From positions 1 to 37,295 of the forward strand of contig JALOAL010000021.1 in NCBI GenBank assembly GCA_023228825.1: a stretch of 37,295 nucleotides of DNA, written 5' to 3'. A program made the position numbers and the translations under genes. The DNA is from Dehalococcoidia bacterium. GTDB taxonomy: Bacteria > Chloroflexota > Dehalococcoidia > UBA2979. Positions within the stretch are counted from its first letter, which is position 1; each line of letters starts with the position of its first letter. The notes under the pieces were generated by a model, which did not search any database, was not told the DNA's origin, and saw only the letters and a program-made list of their open reading frames with translations. Below, piece after piece: positions 1 to 6,855 of the stretch.

Positions 1-51
1 CGAGCTGAGGTCGACGGCGCCCTCGGACGACTCCACCACCTCGCTGACCAC
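1..51 (-). CDS. 5' end of an unidentified gene running off the left edge
   Basis: A minus-strand frame opens at a GTG (bases 49-51) and stays open to the window edge, reading V-V-S-E-V-V-E-S-S-E-G-A-V-D-L-S-S. Every codon ends in G or C, as in the real genes of this window. With only 17 residues no family can be named. The ribosome-binding site is poor. Upstream are two copies of CGGTAACC (61-68 and 96-103) within a longer imperfect direct repeat. The call rests on codon bias alone. Confidence 0.35.
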   Translation of the reverse strand, partial: MVSEVVESSEGAVDLSS

Positions 52-191
52 GCCTATGCTCGGTAACCATCGCTATGAGGCAACTGCTCCGCTTTCGGTA
101 ACCGTTACTTCTGAGGCACCTCGGGCCCCTCGGCCCCGAGCGCCCTGCTTCCGCGCCGGCGGCGCCGGGGCGTCACAGCGTGCGCGCCTGC

Positions 192-1535
192 TCAGGCCGT
201 GACGCGCGCTGCCCGCCGTCCCAACCGCGCGCGCCGCACCTCCAGCGCCTCGCGCCAGCGTGCCGCCCCGCGCGGATCGAGGCGTGCGAGCGCCGCCGCC
301 CGGCGCAGCGCCTCGTCCACCACCTCGATCGCCTCAAGGAACTCGCGGCGGTCGTGCTCCAGCGCCTTGGCGACCTCCACCAGCGGGCGGATGCCGCCAC
401 CGGTGGGGCCGCCGGGCGCCGCCGCGCGGGCCGCTGCTTCCCGCCAGAGCGGCAGCGCCAGGTCCCGACGCCCGGCGCGGCGATGCAAGGTGGCGAGGCG
501 GTCCAGCGTGTCGTCACGCACACCGCAGGGCGGGAGCAGGTCCAGCGCCCGCTCCAGGTGACCCCGGGCGGACTCGTGCAGCCCTCGCGCGGCGTGGAGG
601 CGGCCCATGGCCACGGCGTCCAGCGGCTCCGGCTCGCGCGCGCCCGCGTGCAACGCGGCGAACCGCGCCAGGATCGCGCCCAGCGCCACCACGTCCTGCG
701 CGTTGTGCTCCACGATCGGCGTCAGCAGGCGGGCGTCGCCCGTGCGCAGGAAGCGGAAGTACCAGCCCGGCACGTCCGCGCCGCCCACCTCGGTCGTCGG
801 CCGCGTCGCACCCAGCACTTCCGTCTCCACCATGCCGAGGCGACACGAGGGCATGGCGCCACGCAGCCCCGTGCGCACCGGCGCCAGCAGGTCCACGTGG
901 CGCAGCGCATCGAAGCCGGCGCGCATGCGGTGCATCGTCGCGCGCTCGTCCAGCATGGGGGCATCGAAGGCGCGTCCGTTGTAGGAGACCAGCACCGCCT
1001 CGCCGCGAGTGACCGCCGCGTCCTCCAGCACCGCCGCCAGCACCGCGCCCTCCTCCGGCGGCGAGGTGGCCAGGTACTGGCGCAGCACGAACCCCTGCGC
1101 CCCCGCGCGCGACTCCAGCCGCCCCGTCGCCACAAGGAACGCCAGCGCCCCCGCCCCACCAAGCCCGGTCGACTCGATGTCGATGAACAGCAGGTCGTCC
1201 AGCGCCGCGTCCTCGGCGCCCTCCTCGGGCGCGAGCAGCGCGTAGGTCTGCGGCGAGACGTGCGCCACCTCGTGCAGTGGCTGGCGGCCCACGTGGTGGT
1301 CCAGCGGGTACACCACCTCGATCACCCAGCACGGCCCATGCGCGGTCTCCCGACGCTCAGCGCCGGAGAACACCTCCGTCACCGTCCACGGTCGCGGTCG
1401 CTGCGGGTACGCCTCCGTGCCCGCGGCGGGACGAGGACGCGTGGGGCGCGACTCCAGGCGCCGGATGAGAGCGCGCAGGCGCTCGCGGACCTCCGCAGGC
1501 GACTCCCCGGCCGAGGGGCGAGGCGCGGTCACCAC
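192..1535 (-). CDS. mrfB: MrfB/YprB-like DEDD 3'-5' exonuclease with TPR-like C-terminus
   Basis: 447 residues from a GTG. The N-terminal half is an RNase H-like DEDD exonuclease: F-I-D-I-E-S-T-G gives D119 and E121, S-Y-N-G-R-A-F-D gives D191, and E-H-N-A-Q-D gives H277 and D281. After about residue 300 the protein becomes helical and TPR-like, as in Bacillus subtilis MrfB (YprB). Its neighbour upstream on the same strand is the MrfA/YprA-type helicase, and this pairing supports the identification. In B. subtilis MrfAB is known to act in UvrABC-independent repair of mitomycin C adducts; that role is inferred here. It should be co-transcribed with mrfA, with a 115-base gap that contains a GC-rich inverted repeat. 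The start is uncertain because two GTGs are adjacent and the ribosome-binding site is weak. Confidence 0.85.
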   Translation of the reverse strand: MVTAPRPSAGESPAEVRERLRALIRRLESRPTRPRPAAGTEAYPQRPRPWTVTEVFSGAERRETAHGPCWVIEVVYPLDHHVGRQPLHEVAHVSPQTYALLAPEEGAEDAALDDLLFIDIESTGLGGAGALAFLVATGRLESRAGAQGFVLRQYLATSPPEEGAVLAAVLEDAAVTRGEAVLVSYNGRAFDAPMLDERATMHRMRAGFDALRHVDLLAPVRTGLRGAMPSCRLGMVETEVLGATRPTTEVGGADVPGWYFRFLRTGDARLLTPIVEHNAQDVVALGAILARFAALHAGAREPEPLDAVAMGRLHAARGLHESARGHLERALDLLPPCGVRDDTLDRLATLHRRAGRRDLALPLWREAAARAAAPGGPTGGGIRPLVEVAKALEHDRREFLEAIEVVDEALRRAAALARLDPRGAARWREALEVRRARLGRRAARVTA

Positions 1536-1611
1536 GGGGTTAGCCCCCCGGGCCGCGCCGGACGTTGCAGGCGCCCCCCGGGGCCCTCCTCGGGGAGACT
1601 GCCGCCACCCC

Positions 1612-1640
1612 GACCCTCCCCCGCGCGGAGGGAGGGGGTC
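1612..1640. repeat. GC-rich imperfect inverted repeat between mrfA and mrfB
   Basis: GACCCTCCC (1612-1620) faces GGGAGGGGGTC (1630-1640), giving a strong stem with a two-base bulge. It lies in the 115-base gap of the mrfAB operon. It could be an intergenic repeat, a processing site or an attenuator. No T-tract follows on the minus strand, so it is not a clear terminator. Confidence 0.45.
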
Positions 1641-1650
1641 ACGGAAGTGC

Positions 1651-4017
1651 TCACCCCGCCGCCTCCACGCCCGCGTAAGCCCTCGACACCGCCGCTACTG
1701 CGAGGCGCATGGCGCGGAGGGCTTCCGATGCGGCGCGCTTGAGCCCAGCGCCGGGCGCGGGCGGCGGCCCCACGCAGCCGGGGCAGCCATCGACGCACGC
1801 ACACGCCTCGACCAGGCCGAGCGCGACCTCCAGCAGGCGCGGCGTCTCGCGGTAGAGGTGCTCCCCAAAGCCGACGCCGCCCGGCACCGACTCCCACAGG
1901 AAGACCGTGGGCAAGCCCGTGTGCGGAGACTTCGTCTGGACAGAGAGGTGCAGGTCGCGGGCGTCGCACATCAGCAGCAGCGGGGCCACGTTCACCAGCA
2001 CCTGGCCCAGGCCCTGTAGCGCCGCCTCCAGCCTCGCCTTCGTCGGCGGCCCCGAGGCCCCCGCCAGCGCCTCGTCAGGCAGGGTCACCCAGAACGCGCC
2101 GGTGTGCAGGTCGTCCTGGGGGATGCCGATCTTGCCCCAGCCGATGTTCTCGTGGGAGTGCAGTTTGATCTTCTTGAAGATGGTGGCCAGGTAGGTGACC
2201 GCCACCTCGCCGTGGCCGCGTCCAGGGGCGCCCTCGCCAGCCGGCGAGGCCTCCCACTCGTCGATCACCTTCAGATCCACGGCCAGGTGGGCGTCCGTGT
2301 AGTAGTCCACGTCCACGGGGCGGACGTAGGCTTTCAGTTCCTCCCAGTCCAGCAGGTCCACGTGGTACTGGCGGCCGTCATGCATGTAGATCGCCTCGGT
2401 GTGGAGCAGCGTCATGGCGCTCGGCCGGTCCACCTCGCCGATGACGGTGGCGGGAGGGCCCTGGTCCACGATCACGACGTTCTGCTCCGCGCCCAGCCGC
2501 AGCGACACCTCCTCCGCCGGGTAGGCCTCGCTGCTCCAGTACACTCGGCCACCCTGCTCGGGCAACGCACGGTGCACCGTCCCGATCTCGCCCAGGGCCT
2601 CCAGGATCTCGGGGGTGTGGGCGCCCATCACGTCCTGTTGCTCCTCCGGATCGAGGGGCAGTTCGAAGACGGCGCACTTCAGGTGTTCCGCGGCGATGAT
2701 CGGGTTGTCCGGGTGCACGCGCGCCGCCTCCACGCTCTCGCCGAAGGCGAAGTCCGGGTGCTGCACCACGTACTGGTCGAGGGGGGAGGAGGAGGCCACC
2801 ATCACCGCGAGCGACGCCTGCTGGCTGCGCCCCGCCCGCCCCATCTGCTGCTTCAGGCTCGCCATCGTGCCCGGGTACCCCGCCAGCACCGAGGCGTCCA
2901 GCCCGCCGATGTCGATGCCGAGTTCGAGCGCATTCGTGGCCACCACCGTGCGCAGGCGGCCGTCACGCAGCGCCGCCTCGATCTCACGGCGCTCAGTGGG
3001 GAGGTAGCCGCTGCGGTAGCCCCGCACCACCTCGGGCGCCCCGGGGGTGGACGGACGTCCGCCCTTCGCCTCGCGCAGGTACTGGGTGAGCACCTCCACA
3101 CGCGTCCGCGAGCCGGCGAAGACGATCGACTGGACGCCGGCCCCCTGCAGGCGGGAGGCGATCGCCGTCGTCGCGTTGACCACGCCCTCGCGGATGCCGA
3201 GTTCCTCGTTCAGGACGGGCGGGTTGAACAGCGCCAGCGTGCGTTCGCCTCGAGGCGCGCCGTTGTCGTCCACCACGGCCACCGGCCGGCCGATGAGGGC
3301 CTCCGCCAGTTCACCGGGGTTGGCGATGGTGGCGGAGCAGCAGATGAAGACCGGATCCGCGCCGTAGAAGCGGCAGATGCGTCGCAACCGCCGCAGCAGG
3401 TTCGCCACGTTCGAGCCGAACACACCTCGATACGTGTGGAGTTCGTCGATTACCACGTAGCGGAGGTTCTCGAACAGCCGCACCCACTTGGTGTGGTTGG
3501 GGAGGATGCCGGTGTGCAGCATGTCCGGGTTGGTGATCACCACGTGTCCCGACGTGCGCACCAGGCGGCGCGCCTTTGGGCTCGTATCGCCGTCGTAGGT
3601 GAACGTGCGTACCGGCAGCGCGGCGTCCGAGACGATGCCGTGCAGTTCGTCCAGTTGGTCCGCCGCCAGCGCCTTCGTCGGGAAGAGGTAGAGCGCCCGG
3701 GCGGACGGGTCATCCAGGACCGCCTGCAGCACCGGCGCCGTGTAGCAGAGTGTCTTGCCGCTGGCCGTGGGCGTCACCACCACCTGGTCACGACGATCGA
3801 GGGCGCCCGCGATTGCGCGGGCCTGGTGCGTGTACGGTCGCTCGATACCCCTCGACCGCAGGGCGTCCACGATGCGCGGGGCCAGGCCGGCGGGCCAGGC
3901 CCCGTAGCGCGCCGGCTCAGGCGACAGCGTGCGCCAGTCCGCGAAACAGGGCGCGAGTTCCGGATCTCCGCGCAACGCGTCCAGTGCGGCCACCAGGCCC
4001 TTCGCAGCAACGGCCAT
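1651..4017 (-). CDS. mrfA: MrfA/YprA-like DEAD/DEAH-box helicase with DUF1998 Cys cluster
   Basis: 788 residues, starting at an ATG preceded by GAGGGG. Visible superfamily 2 helicase elements are a Q-motif-like P-Y-T-H-Q (61-65), Walker A T-P-T-A-S-G-K-T (82-89), motif II D-E-L-H (191-194), S-A-T (motif III) and Q-M-G-R-A-G-R-S (motif VI). Near the C-terminus C-A-C-V-D-G-C-P-G-C supplies the four-Cys cluster typical of DUF1998 helicases of the MrfA family. MrfA-type enzymes are ATP-dependent 3'-5' DNA helicases that work with the MrfB nuclease on DNA adducts. mrfB lies directly downstream. The upstream region has a TTGACA -35 and two LexA-type boxes, so induction by DNA damage is inferred. 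Helicase identity is firm; the specific repair role is by homology and gene pairing. Confidence 0.9.
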   Translation of the reverse strand: MAVAAKGLVAALDALRGDPELAPCFADWRTLSPEPARYGAWPAGLAPRIVDALRSRGIERPYTHQARAIAGALDRRDQVVVTPTASGKTLCYTAPVLQAVLDDPSARALYLFPTKALAADQLDELHGIVSDAALPVRTFTYDGDTSPKARRLVRTSGHVVITNPDMLHTGILPNHTKWVRLFENLRYVVIDELHTYRGVFGSNVANLLRRLRRICRFYGADPVFICCSATIANPGELAEALIGRPVAVVDDNGAPRGERTLALFNPPVLNEELGIREGVVNATTAIASRLQGAGVQSIVFAGSRTRVEVLTQYLREAKGGRPSTPGAPEVVRGYRSGYLPTERREIEAALRDGRLRTVVATNALELGIDIGGLDASVLAGYPGTMASLKQQMGRAGRSQQASLAVMVASSSPLDQYVVQHPDFAFGESVEAARVHPDNPIIAAEHLKCAVFELPLDPEEQQDVMGAHTPEILEALGEIGTVHRALPEQGGRVYWSSEAYPAEEVSLRLGAEQNVVIVDQGPPATVIGEVDRPSAMTLLHTEAIYMHDGRQYHVDLLDWEELKAYVRPVDVDYYTDAHLAVDLKVIDEWEASPAGEGAPGRGHGEVAVTYLATIFKKIKLHSHENIGWGKIGIPQDDLHTGAFWVTLPDEALAGASGPPTKARLEAALQGLGQVLVNVAPLLLMCDARDLHLSVQTKSPHTGLPTVFLWESVPGGVGFGEHLYRETPRLLEVALGLVEACACVDGCPGCVGPPPAPGAGLKRAASEALRAMRLAVAAVSRAYAGVEAAG

Positions 4018-4082
4018 CGGTCACCCCTCGAACACCCCGCCCGAGGCAAGAAGGAAGTTCATTGGCGCGGGTGCGACCGTGA

Positions 4083-4094
4083 GAACATGCGTTC
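4083..4094. promoter_or_regulatory. LexA-type SOS box (proximal, mrfA)
   Basis: GAACATGCGTTC fits the Gram-positive type LexA consensus GAAC-N4-GTTC. It lies about 66 bases upstream of the mrfA start, probably downstream of the transcription start, and its centre is 39 bases from that of the distal box. Confidence 0.7.
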
Positions 4095-4109
4095 GCCCCG
4101 CAGCGCGGT

Positions 4110-4140
4110 ACGATATCAGGCGAACACGTGTTCGTGTCAA
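4110..4140 (-). promoter_or_regulatory. mrfA promoter with LexA-type box in the spacer
   Basis: On the minus strand a perfect -35 TTGACA (4135-4140) is followed at once by the 14-base palindrome CGAACACGTGTTCG (4121-4134). A weaker -10 follows: TATCGT at 4110-4115 (19-base spacer) or GATATC at 4112-4117 (17-base spacer). LexA bound to the palindrome would cover the promoter. The palindrome matches CGAAC-N4-GTTCG perfectly. Confidence 0.75.
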
Positions 4141-4146
4141 TGGCGG

Positions 4147-4599
4147 TCAGGCTGGATCACCGAATGGCAATGTGGTGTCCGCTGACAGCACGTCGAATGT
4201 GAGGCGACGTGCGGGAGGCTCATACGTCATTCGCCAGCGGTCGAGGATGTCCCGCCCGAGGAGCGACGGCAGATCCTGTATCTCGCGCGAGAACGGCGCG
4301 ATCTCCAGGCTCAGGTAGTAGACGTACGCGACTGTTCCACGCTCCGTAAAGACGAGGATCGCGTCCTCAACGAACGAACTCATCGCCCCGCCGATACCGA
4401 CGGACTGCGAGGGGGAAGCCCTCAGTTGGCTGTAGTCGACACCGAACCTGAGGGCGTCCGCCGCCATGAGCATCGACTCATCCGCACCGGTGTCCACCAG
4501 CCAGGACACCTCACCGCGGAGGTTGAGGCGCGGAAAGACCAAGCGGCCCTCCAGGTAGGGACGGCCCGTGGTGTCGCCGAATCGGCCCGAAAGCGCCAA
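4147..4599 (-). CDS. Retropepsin-like aspartyl protease
   Basis: 150 residues from a TTG start (4597-4599) with AGGAG about eight bases upstream; this ribosome-binding site overlaps the TAG of the preceding gene, so translation is probably coupled. W-L-V-D-T-G-A-D (D36) is the D-T-G-A active-site signature of single-domain retropepsin-like proteases, and L-L-G-R-D-I-L-D near residue 115 matches the conserved block behind the catalytic site in this family. One catalytic Asp per chain implies a dimer. No signal peptide is seen, so it is probably cytoplasmic. It is paired with a DUF5678-like gene, a pairing I recall from other genomes, but its substrate is unknown. The mrfA promoter begins just downstream. 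Confidence 0.75.
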   Translation of the reverse strand: MALSGRFGDTTGRPYLEGRLVFPRLNLRGEVSWLVDTGADESMLMAADALRFGVDYSQLRASPSQSVGIGGAMSSFVEDAILVFTERGTVAYVYYLSLEIAPFSREIQDLPSLLGRDILDRWRMTYEPPARRLTFDVLSADTTLPFGDPA

Positions 4600-4608
4600 T
4601 CAGCGCTC

Positions 4609-4893
4609 CTACAGAATGAACTTCCGGTGGTTCTTCTCGACGAACCGGACCAGGGCGCGAGAACGGGGGTAGCCCTTGCGGTCGAGTTCATCCAGCACTG
4701 CTGGGAGGGTGTCCCCCGTCGCGCGAATCTCGCCATCGACAACGGCGACCCATTGTTTCGGGTACGCCTCGATGAGACGACGCCGATCCGAGGAGAACCG
4801 CTCCGCAGAACGGCGGAACGCCTGCACGTCCCGATCCAGTTCGCGTGGATCGCCAATCAGATCGATCAGTGCGTCAACGTCTGAACGAGGCAC
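4609..4893 (-). CDS. DUF5678-like small protein
   Basis: 94 residues from the GTG at 4891-4893. The frame extends further upstream to 4977, but that part (Cys/Arg-rich) does not look coding. The core K-Q-W-V-A-V-V-D-G-E-I-R-A-T-G-D-T-L followed by a helix resembles DUF5678, small domains of unknown function often next to retropepsin-like proteases. The stop codon TAG forms part of the ribosome-binding site of the protease gene ten bases downstream. A TAGAAT -10-like element (4946-4951) and a leader hairpin (4906-4934) lie upstream. The start is chosen because upstream codons lose the strong G/C third-position bias; the family call is by pattern only. Confidence 0.65.
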   Translation of the reverse strand: MPRSDVDALIDLIGDPRELDRDVQAFRRSAERFSSDRRRLIEAYPKQWVAVVDGEIRATGDTLPAVLDELDRKGYPRSRALVRFVEKNHRKFIL

Positions 4894-4905
4894 GTTCCCC
4901 CCAAC

Positions 4906-4934
4906 CGCCCTCCGGGATTTCCCTGCGGAGGGCG
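4906..4934 (-). promoter_or_regulatory. Leader hairpin before the DUF5678/protease pair
   Basis: CGCCCTCCG (4906-4914) and CGGAGGGCG (4926-4934) form a perfect 9-bp stem with an 11-base loop. The stem ends about 12 bases before the GTG start and lies downstream of a TAGAAT -10-like element. It could affect translation, or it may only be a remnant terminator. Confidence 0.4.
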
Positions 4935-5021
4935 TCACCACGCATATTCTAAGGGCACCCCGGCAAGAAGGCGCCAACGACCACCGCGCTCCGATTCCAG
5001 CGACCGTGCGAGGCTATTCTC

Positions 5022-5705
5022 ATGCCCGCTGAACCCACGTTCCCTATTGCCGCGCTCCTGGAGGAGATGGGGTTTCGGCGTGTGGACTCGCAGCAGCGGG
5101 CGCGGAGGGCGCTCGTGGAGGCGGGGCTGACCAACGCGCGCAAGCAGAACATGGCGGAGAGCAAGCGCCAGGCCGCCATCGACGCCATCGAGGCGCGCAT
5201 CGCGCGGGTGTGCGCCTCCGCCACCTGTCGCGCCGCCCTCGAACCGGGCGGGCGGCTCGTGGTGGAGGTAGCCCCCGAGGGCTGCGAGGTCTGCGGCGGC
5301 AGCGACACTGCGAGGGCGACGCAGCAGATGGTGGCGGACCTCGAAGCGTCGGGCCGGACGCGACTGCTGGTGGTGGGCGGCTCGCCGAACGCGCGGACCA
5401 CGCTGCGAGACGCGGTGGCCGGCAGCGCCGTGGAGATCACGTTCGTGGAGGGCCACCGGCCGACCGGAACGAAACGCGCGAAGGAGATGGCGGAGGCGGC
5501 GGACGTGGTGGTGATCTGGGCCAACACGCAGTTGGACCACAAGGTCTCGCAACCGTTCTCCACCGCCGCGCCCGCCAAGACCTTCACCTGCGCGCGTCGA
5601 GGCGTGGCCGCCCTGGCCGAGGAGGTCTCCCGCCACGTCCAGTCCTCCACGCGCCGGCCTTCCTCCTCGCCGCGGCATCGGCCACGGCATCGGGCGCGGC
5701 GGTAG
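5022..5705 (+). CDS. Uncharacterised DUF2325-like protein
   Basis: 227 residues, ATG with GAGG eight bases upstream. The N-terminal ~75 residues are helical and basic. C-E-V-C-G-G (about residues 87-92), with earlier Cys residues at C-A-S-A-T-C, suggests a metal site. From about residue 110 an alpha/beta segment begins L-L-V-V-G-G-S and runs to A-D-V-V-V-I-W-A-N-T-Q-L-D-H-K-V-S, resembling DUF2325 domains. The last ~25 residues are Arg/Ser/His-rich. It is divergent from the DUF5678/protease pair. A GAAC-N4-GTTC sequence sits in its first codons (5031-5042). No specific function can be given. Confidence 0.65.
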   Translation: MPAEPTFPIAALLEEMGFRRVDSQQRARRALVEAGLTNARKQNMAESKRQAAIDAIEARIARVCASATCRAALEPGGRLVVEVAPEGCEVCGGSDTARATQQMVADLEASGRTRLLVVGGSPNARTTLRDAVAGSAVEITFVEGHRPTGTKRAKEMAEAADVVVIWANTQLDHKVSQPFSTAAPAKTFTCARRGVAALAEEVSRHVQSSTRRPSSSPRHRPRHRARR

Positions 5706-5776
5706 GCCTCCAGACTCGCGGGGCGCTTCCCTGCATGGCGCGGGGTGGGTACGCTCCCGGCGCAGGAGGAGTGCCC

Positions 5777-5998
5777 ATGCTCACGAAGATCTTTGGCGAC
5801 GCGCGCATGACCTACCGCGGCGTAGCGCGGCAACGGGCGATCTCCGAGTGCTGTCTCAACACCGACCTGATGCCCCGCTGGCGAGGGCCGCAGGTGATGG
5901 ACGACGACAGCAAGGCCATGGGCTGGGTCTGCCACTCGTGCGGCCGCGAGTTCCTTCCCGCAGACGTGGAGAACCGGCGCCTCATCCGCGCGGAATAG
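5777..5998 (+). CDS. Small Cys-containing (zinc-ribbon-like) protein
   Basis: 73 residues from the ATG at 5777, chosen because CAGGAGGAG ends seven bases upstream; the in-frame GTG at 5771 is too close to that site. Four Cys residues occur as E-C-C-L near residue 26 and W-V-C-H-S-C-G-R-E-F near residue 53, which could bind one zinc. The protein is mostly charged with no membrane segment. A likely terminator hairpin follows at 6051-6080. I do not recognise the family. Confidence 0.7.
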   Translation: MLTKIFGDARMTYRGVARQRAISECCLNTDLMPRWRGPQVMDDDSKAMGWVCHSCGREFLPADVENRRLIRAE

Positions 5999-6050
5999 CC
6001 GCGAGACACGTCGAGGGCTGTCATGGCCCTCCCACGGTGGAGTGAGAACG

Positions 6051-6080
6051 AGACGCGGCGCCCGGTTGGGCGCCGCGTCT
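6051..6080 (+). terminator. Hairpin terminator
   Basis: AGACGCGGCGCCC (6051-6063), loop GGTT, GGGCGCCGCGTCT (6068-6080): a perfect 13-bp stem followed by TCTCGTCT. The T-rich tail is weak, as is usual at this GC content. It may serve both converging genes. Confidence 0.6.
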
Positions 6081-6108
6081 TCTCGTCTACTGCGTCTTCT
6101 CGTCTACT
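6075..6108. repeat. Two tandem copies of a 17-base unit
   Basis: GCGTCTTCTCGTCTACT occurs exactly twice in tandem (6075-6091, 6092-6108). The first copy begins within the right arm of the terminator hairpin. Confidence 0.85.
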
Positions 6109-6151
6109 GCAAGGTGTGAGCGCAGCAGATGCAAGGCGTGAGCGCAGCAGA
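6108..6151. repeat. Two tandem copies of a 22-base unit
   Basis: Two units (6108-6129, 6130-6151) start TGCAAGG and end GAGCGCAGCAGA and differ at one base. They abut the 17-base repeat, so two unrelated tandem duplications sit side by side. Confidence 0.8.
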
Positions 6152-6159
6152 GTGGGCGA

Positions 6160-6197
6160 CCGGGTGGCGAGCGAGTTGGACGTCACTCGCCACCCGG
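6160..6197. repeat. 12-bp inverted repeat
   Basis: CCGGGTGGCGAG (6160-6171) and CTCGCCACCCGG (6186-6197) are perfect complements around a 14-base loop. It may be a terminator for the minus-strand gene ending at 6340, although it lies about 140 bases beyond that stop. Confidence 0.6.
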
Positions 6198-6339
6198 CCG
6201 ACCGCAGACCATCACCGTGCAAACCCAGCGCTCGTCGGTGATGTCTCCCAGCAGGTGGGTGAGGGTTAGGCGGCGCCTCACTCACCTGAACGCGAGCCGG
6301 GGCAGGAGGGATCCTTGCCCGGGAACGCTTCAGCCGATG

Positions 6340-6768
6340 TTAGTCAGAGGCGGCAACTGCGCCGCCGGCGAGGGCCGGCTGGTACCACTCCGCCTTGCGG
6401 CCCGCGATGTGCGCCACGCCCAGAGTCACGCCGTCCTCGTCCACGTCCACGGTGAACCGGACTCGACGAGCGCGAGCGTAGGCGATCGGCTCGGCGGGAG
6501 GCATGGACTGGAACGACCAGGGCATGCCGGCCTCGTCCGCCATCTTCCAGGAGTTCACGATCAGGTCCGCCATGACGGACGGCAGTTCGTGGTACTCCGT
6601 GCGCAGTTCCGCGGCCACCTCGAACGGGAGGAAGTCGCAGAGGAGGTCAGCGACCTCCGCAGACGAGTACGAGCGGCCGGCCAGTGCGCGCATGCGGCGC
6701 TGAAACTCGCGGTCGTCCGAGATCTGGGTGACGTGGTTGGTGATGCGACTACAGGCTGGGATTGACAA
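6340..6768 (-). CDS. Hypothetical protein of 142 residues
   Basis: The start is a TTG (6766-6768) with GGGAGG eight bases upstream, a convincing site for a rare start codon. The middle is helical (A-E-V-A-D-L-L-C-D-F-L-P). The C-terminal part forms strands (V-R-F-T-V-D-V-D-E-D-G-V-T-L-G-V-A-H-I). No signal peptide or membrane segment is seen and I do not recognise the family. It is divergent from the LuxR-type gene across 87 bases containing a palindrome, so the two may share regulation. Confidence 0.6.
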   Translation of the reverse strand: MSIPACSRITNHVTQISDDREFQRRMRALAGRSYSSAEVADLLCDFLPFEVAAELRTEYHELPSVMADLIVNSWKMADEAGMPWSFQSMPPAEPIAYARARRVRFTVDVDEDGVTLGVAHIAGRKAEWYQPALAGGAVAASD

Positions 6769-6815
6769 GTCTGGAACCTCCCTGTGCGTTCAGAGGATGA
6801 GGCAGGAGGCACCCG

Positions 6816-6844
6816 CCTGTCCTACCGCATTTGCGGTATACAGG
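6816..6844. promoter_or_regulatory. Nested palindrome in the divergent promoter (candidate operator)
   Basis: TACCGCA-TT-TGCGGTA (6823-6838) is a perfect 16-base palindrome flanked by matching outer arms CCTGT (6816-6820) and ACAGG (6840-6844). A -10-like TATACA overlaps its right side at 6837-6842, ahead of the regulator ATG at 6856. This is the form expected of a dimer-binding operator, possibly for the regulator itself. Confidence 0.55.
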
Positions 6845-6855
6845 TCACTACTACA

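Larger units (their letters stand above)
5999..6339. other. 341-base intergenic region with hairpins and tandem repeats
   Basis: No gene is supported here. In order it holds a 13-bp hairpin, two 17-base tandem repeats, two 22-base tandem repeats, and a 12-bp inverted repeat. It separates the small Cys protein (plus strand) from the unknown minus-strand gene ending at 6340, so both are transcribed towards it. Confidence 0.7.

Noticed and set aside
2104..4185. A 693-residue frame on the plus strand opposite mrfA.
   Set aside because: Same kind of antisense shadow; the opposite strand has all helicase motifs.
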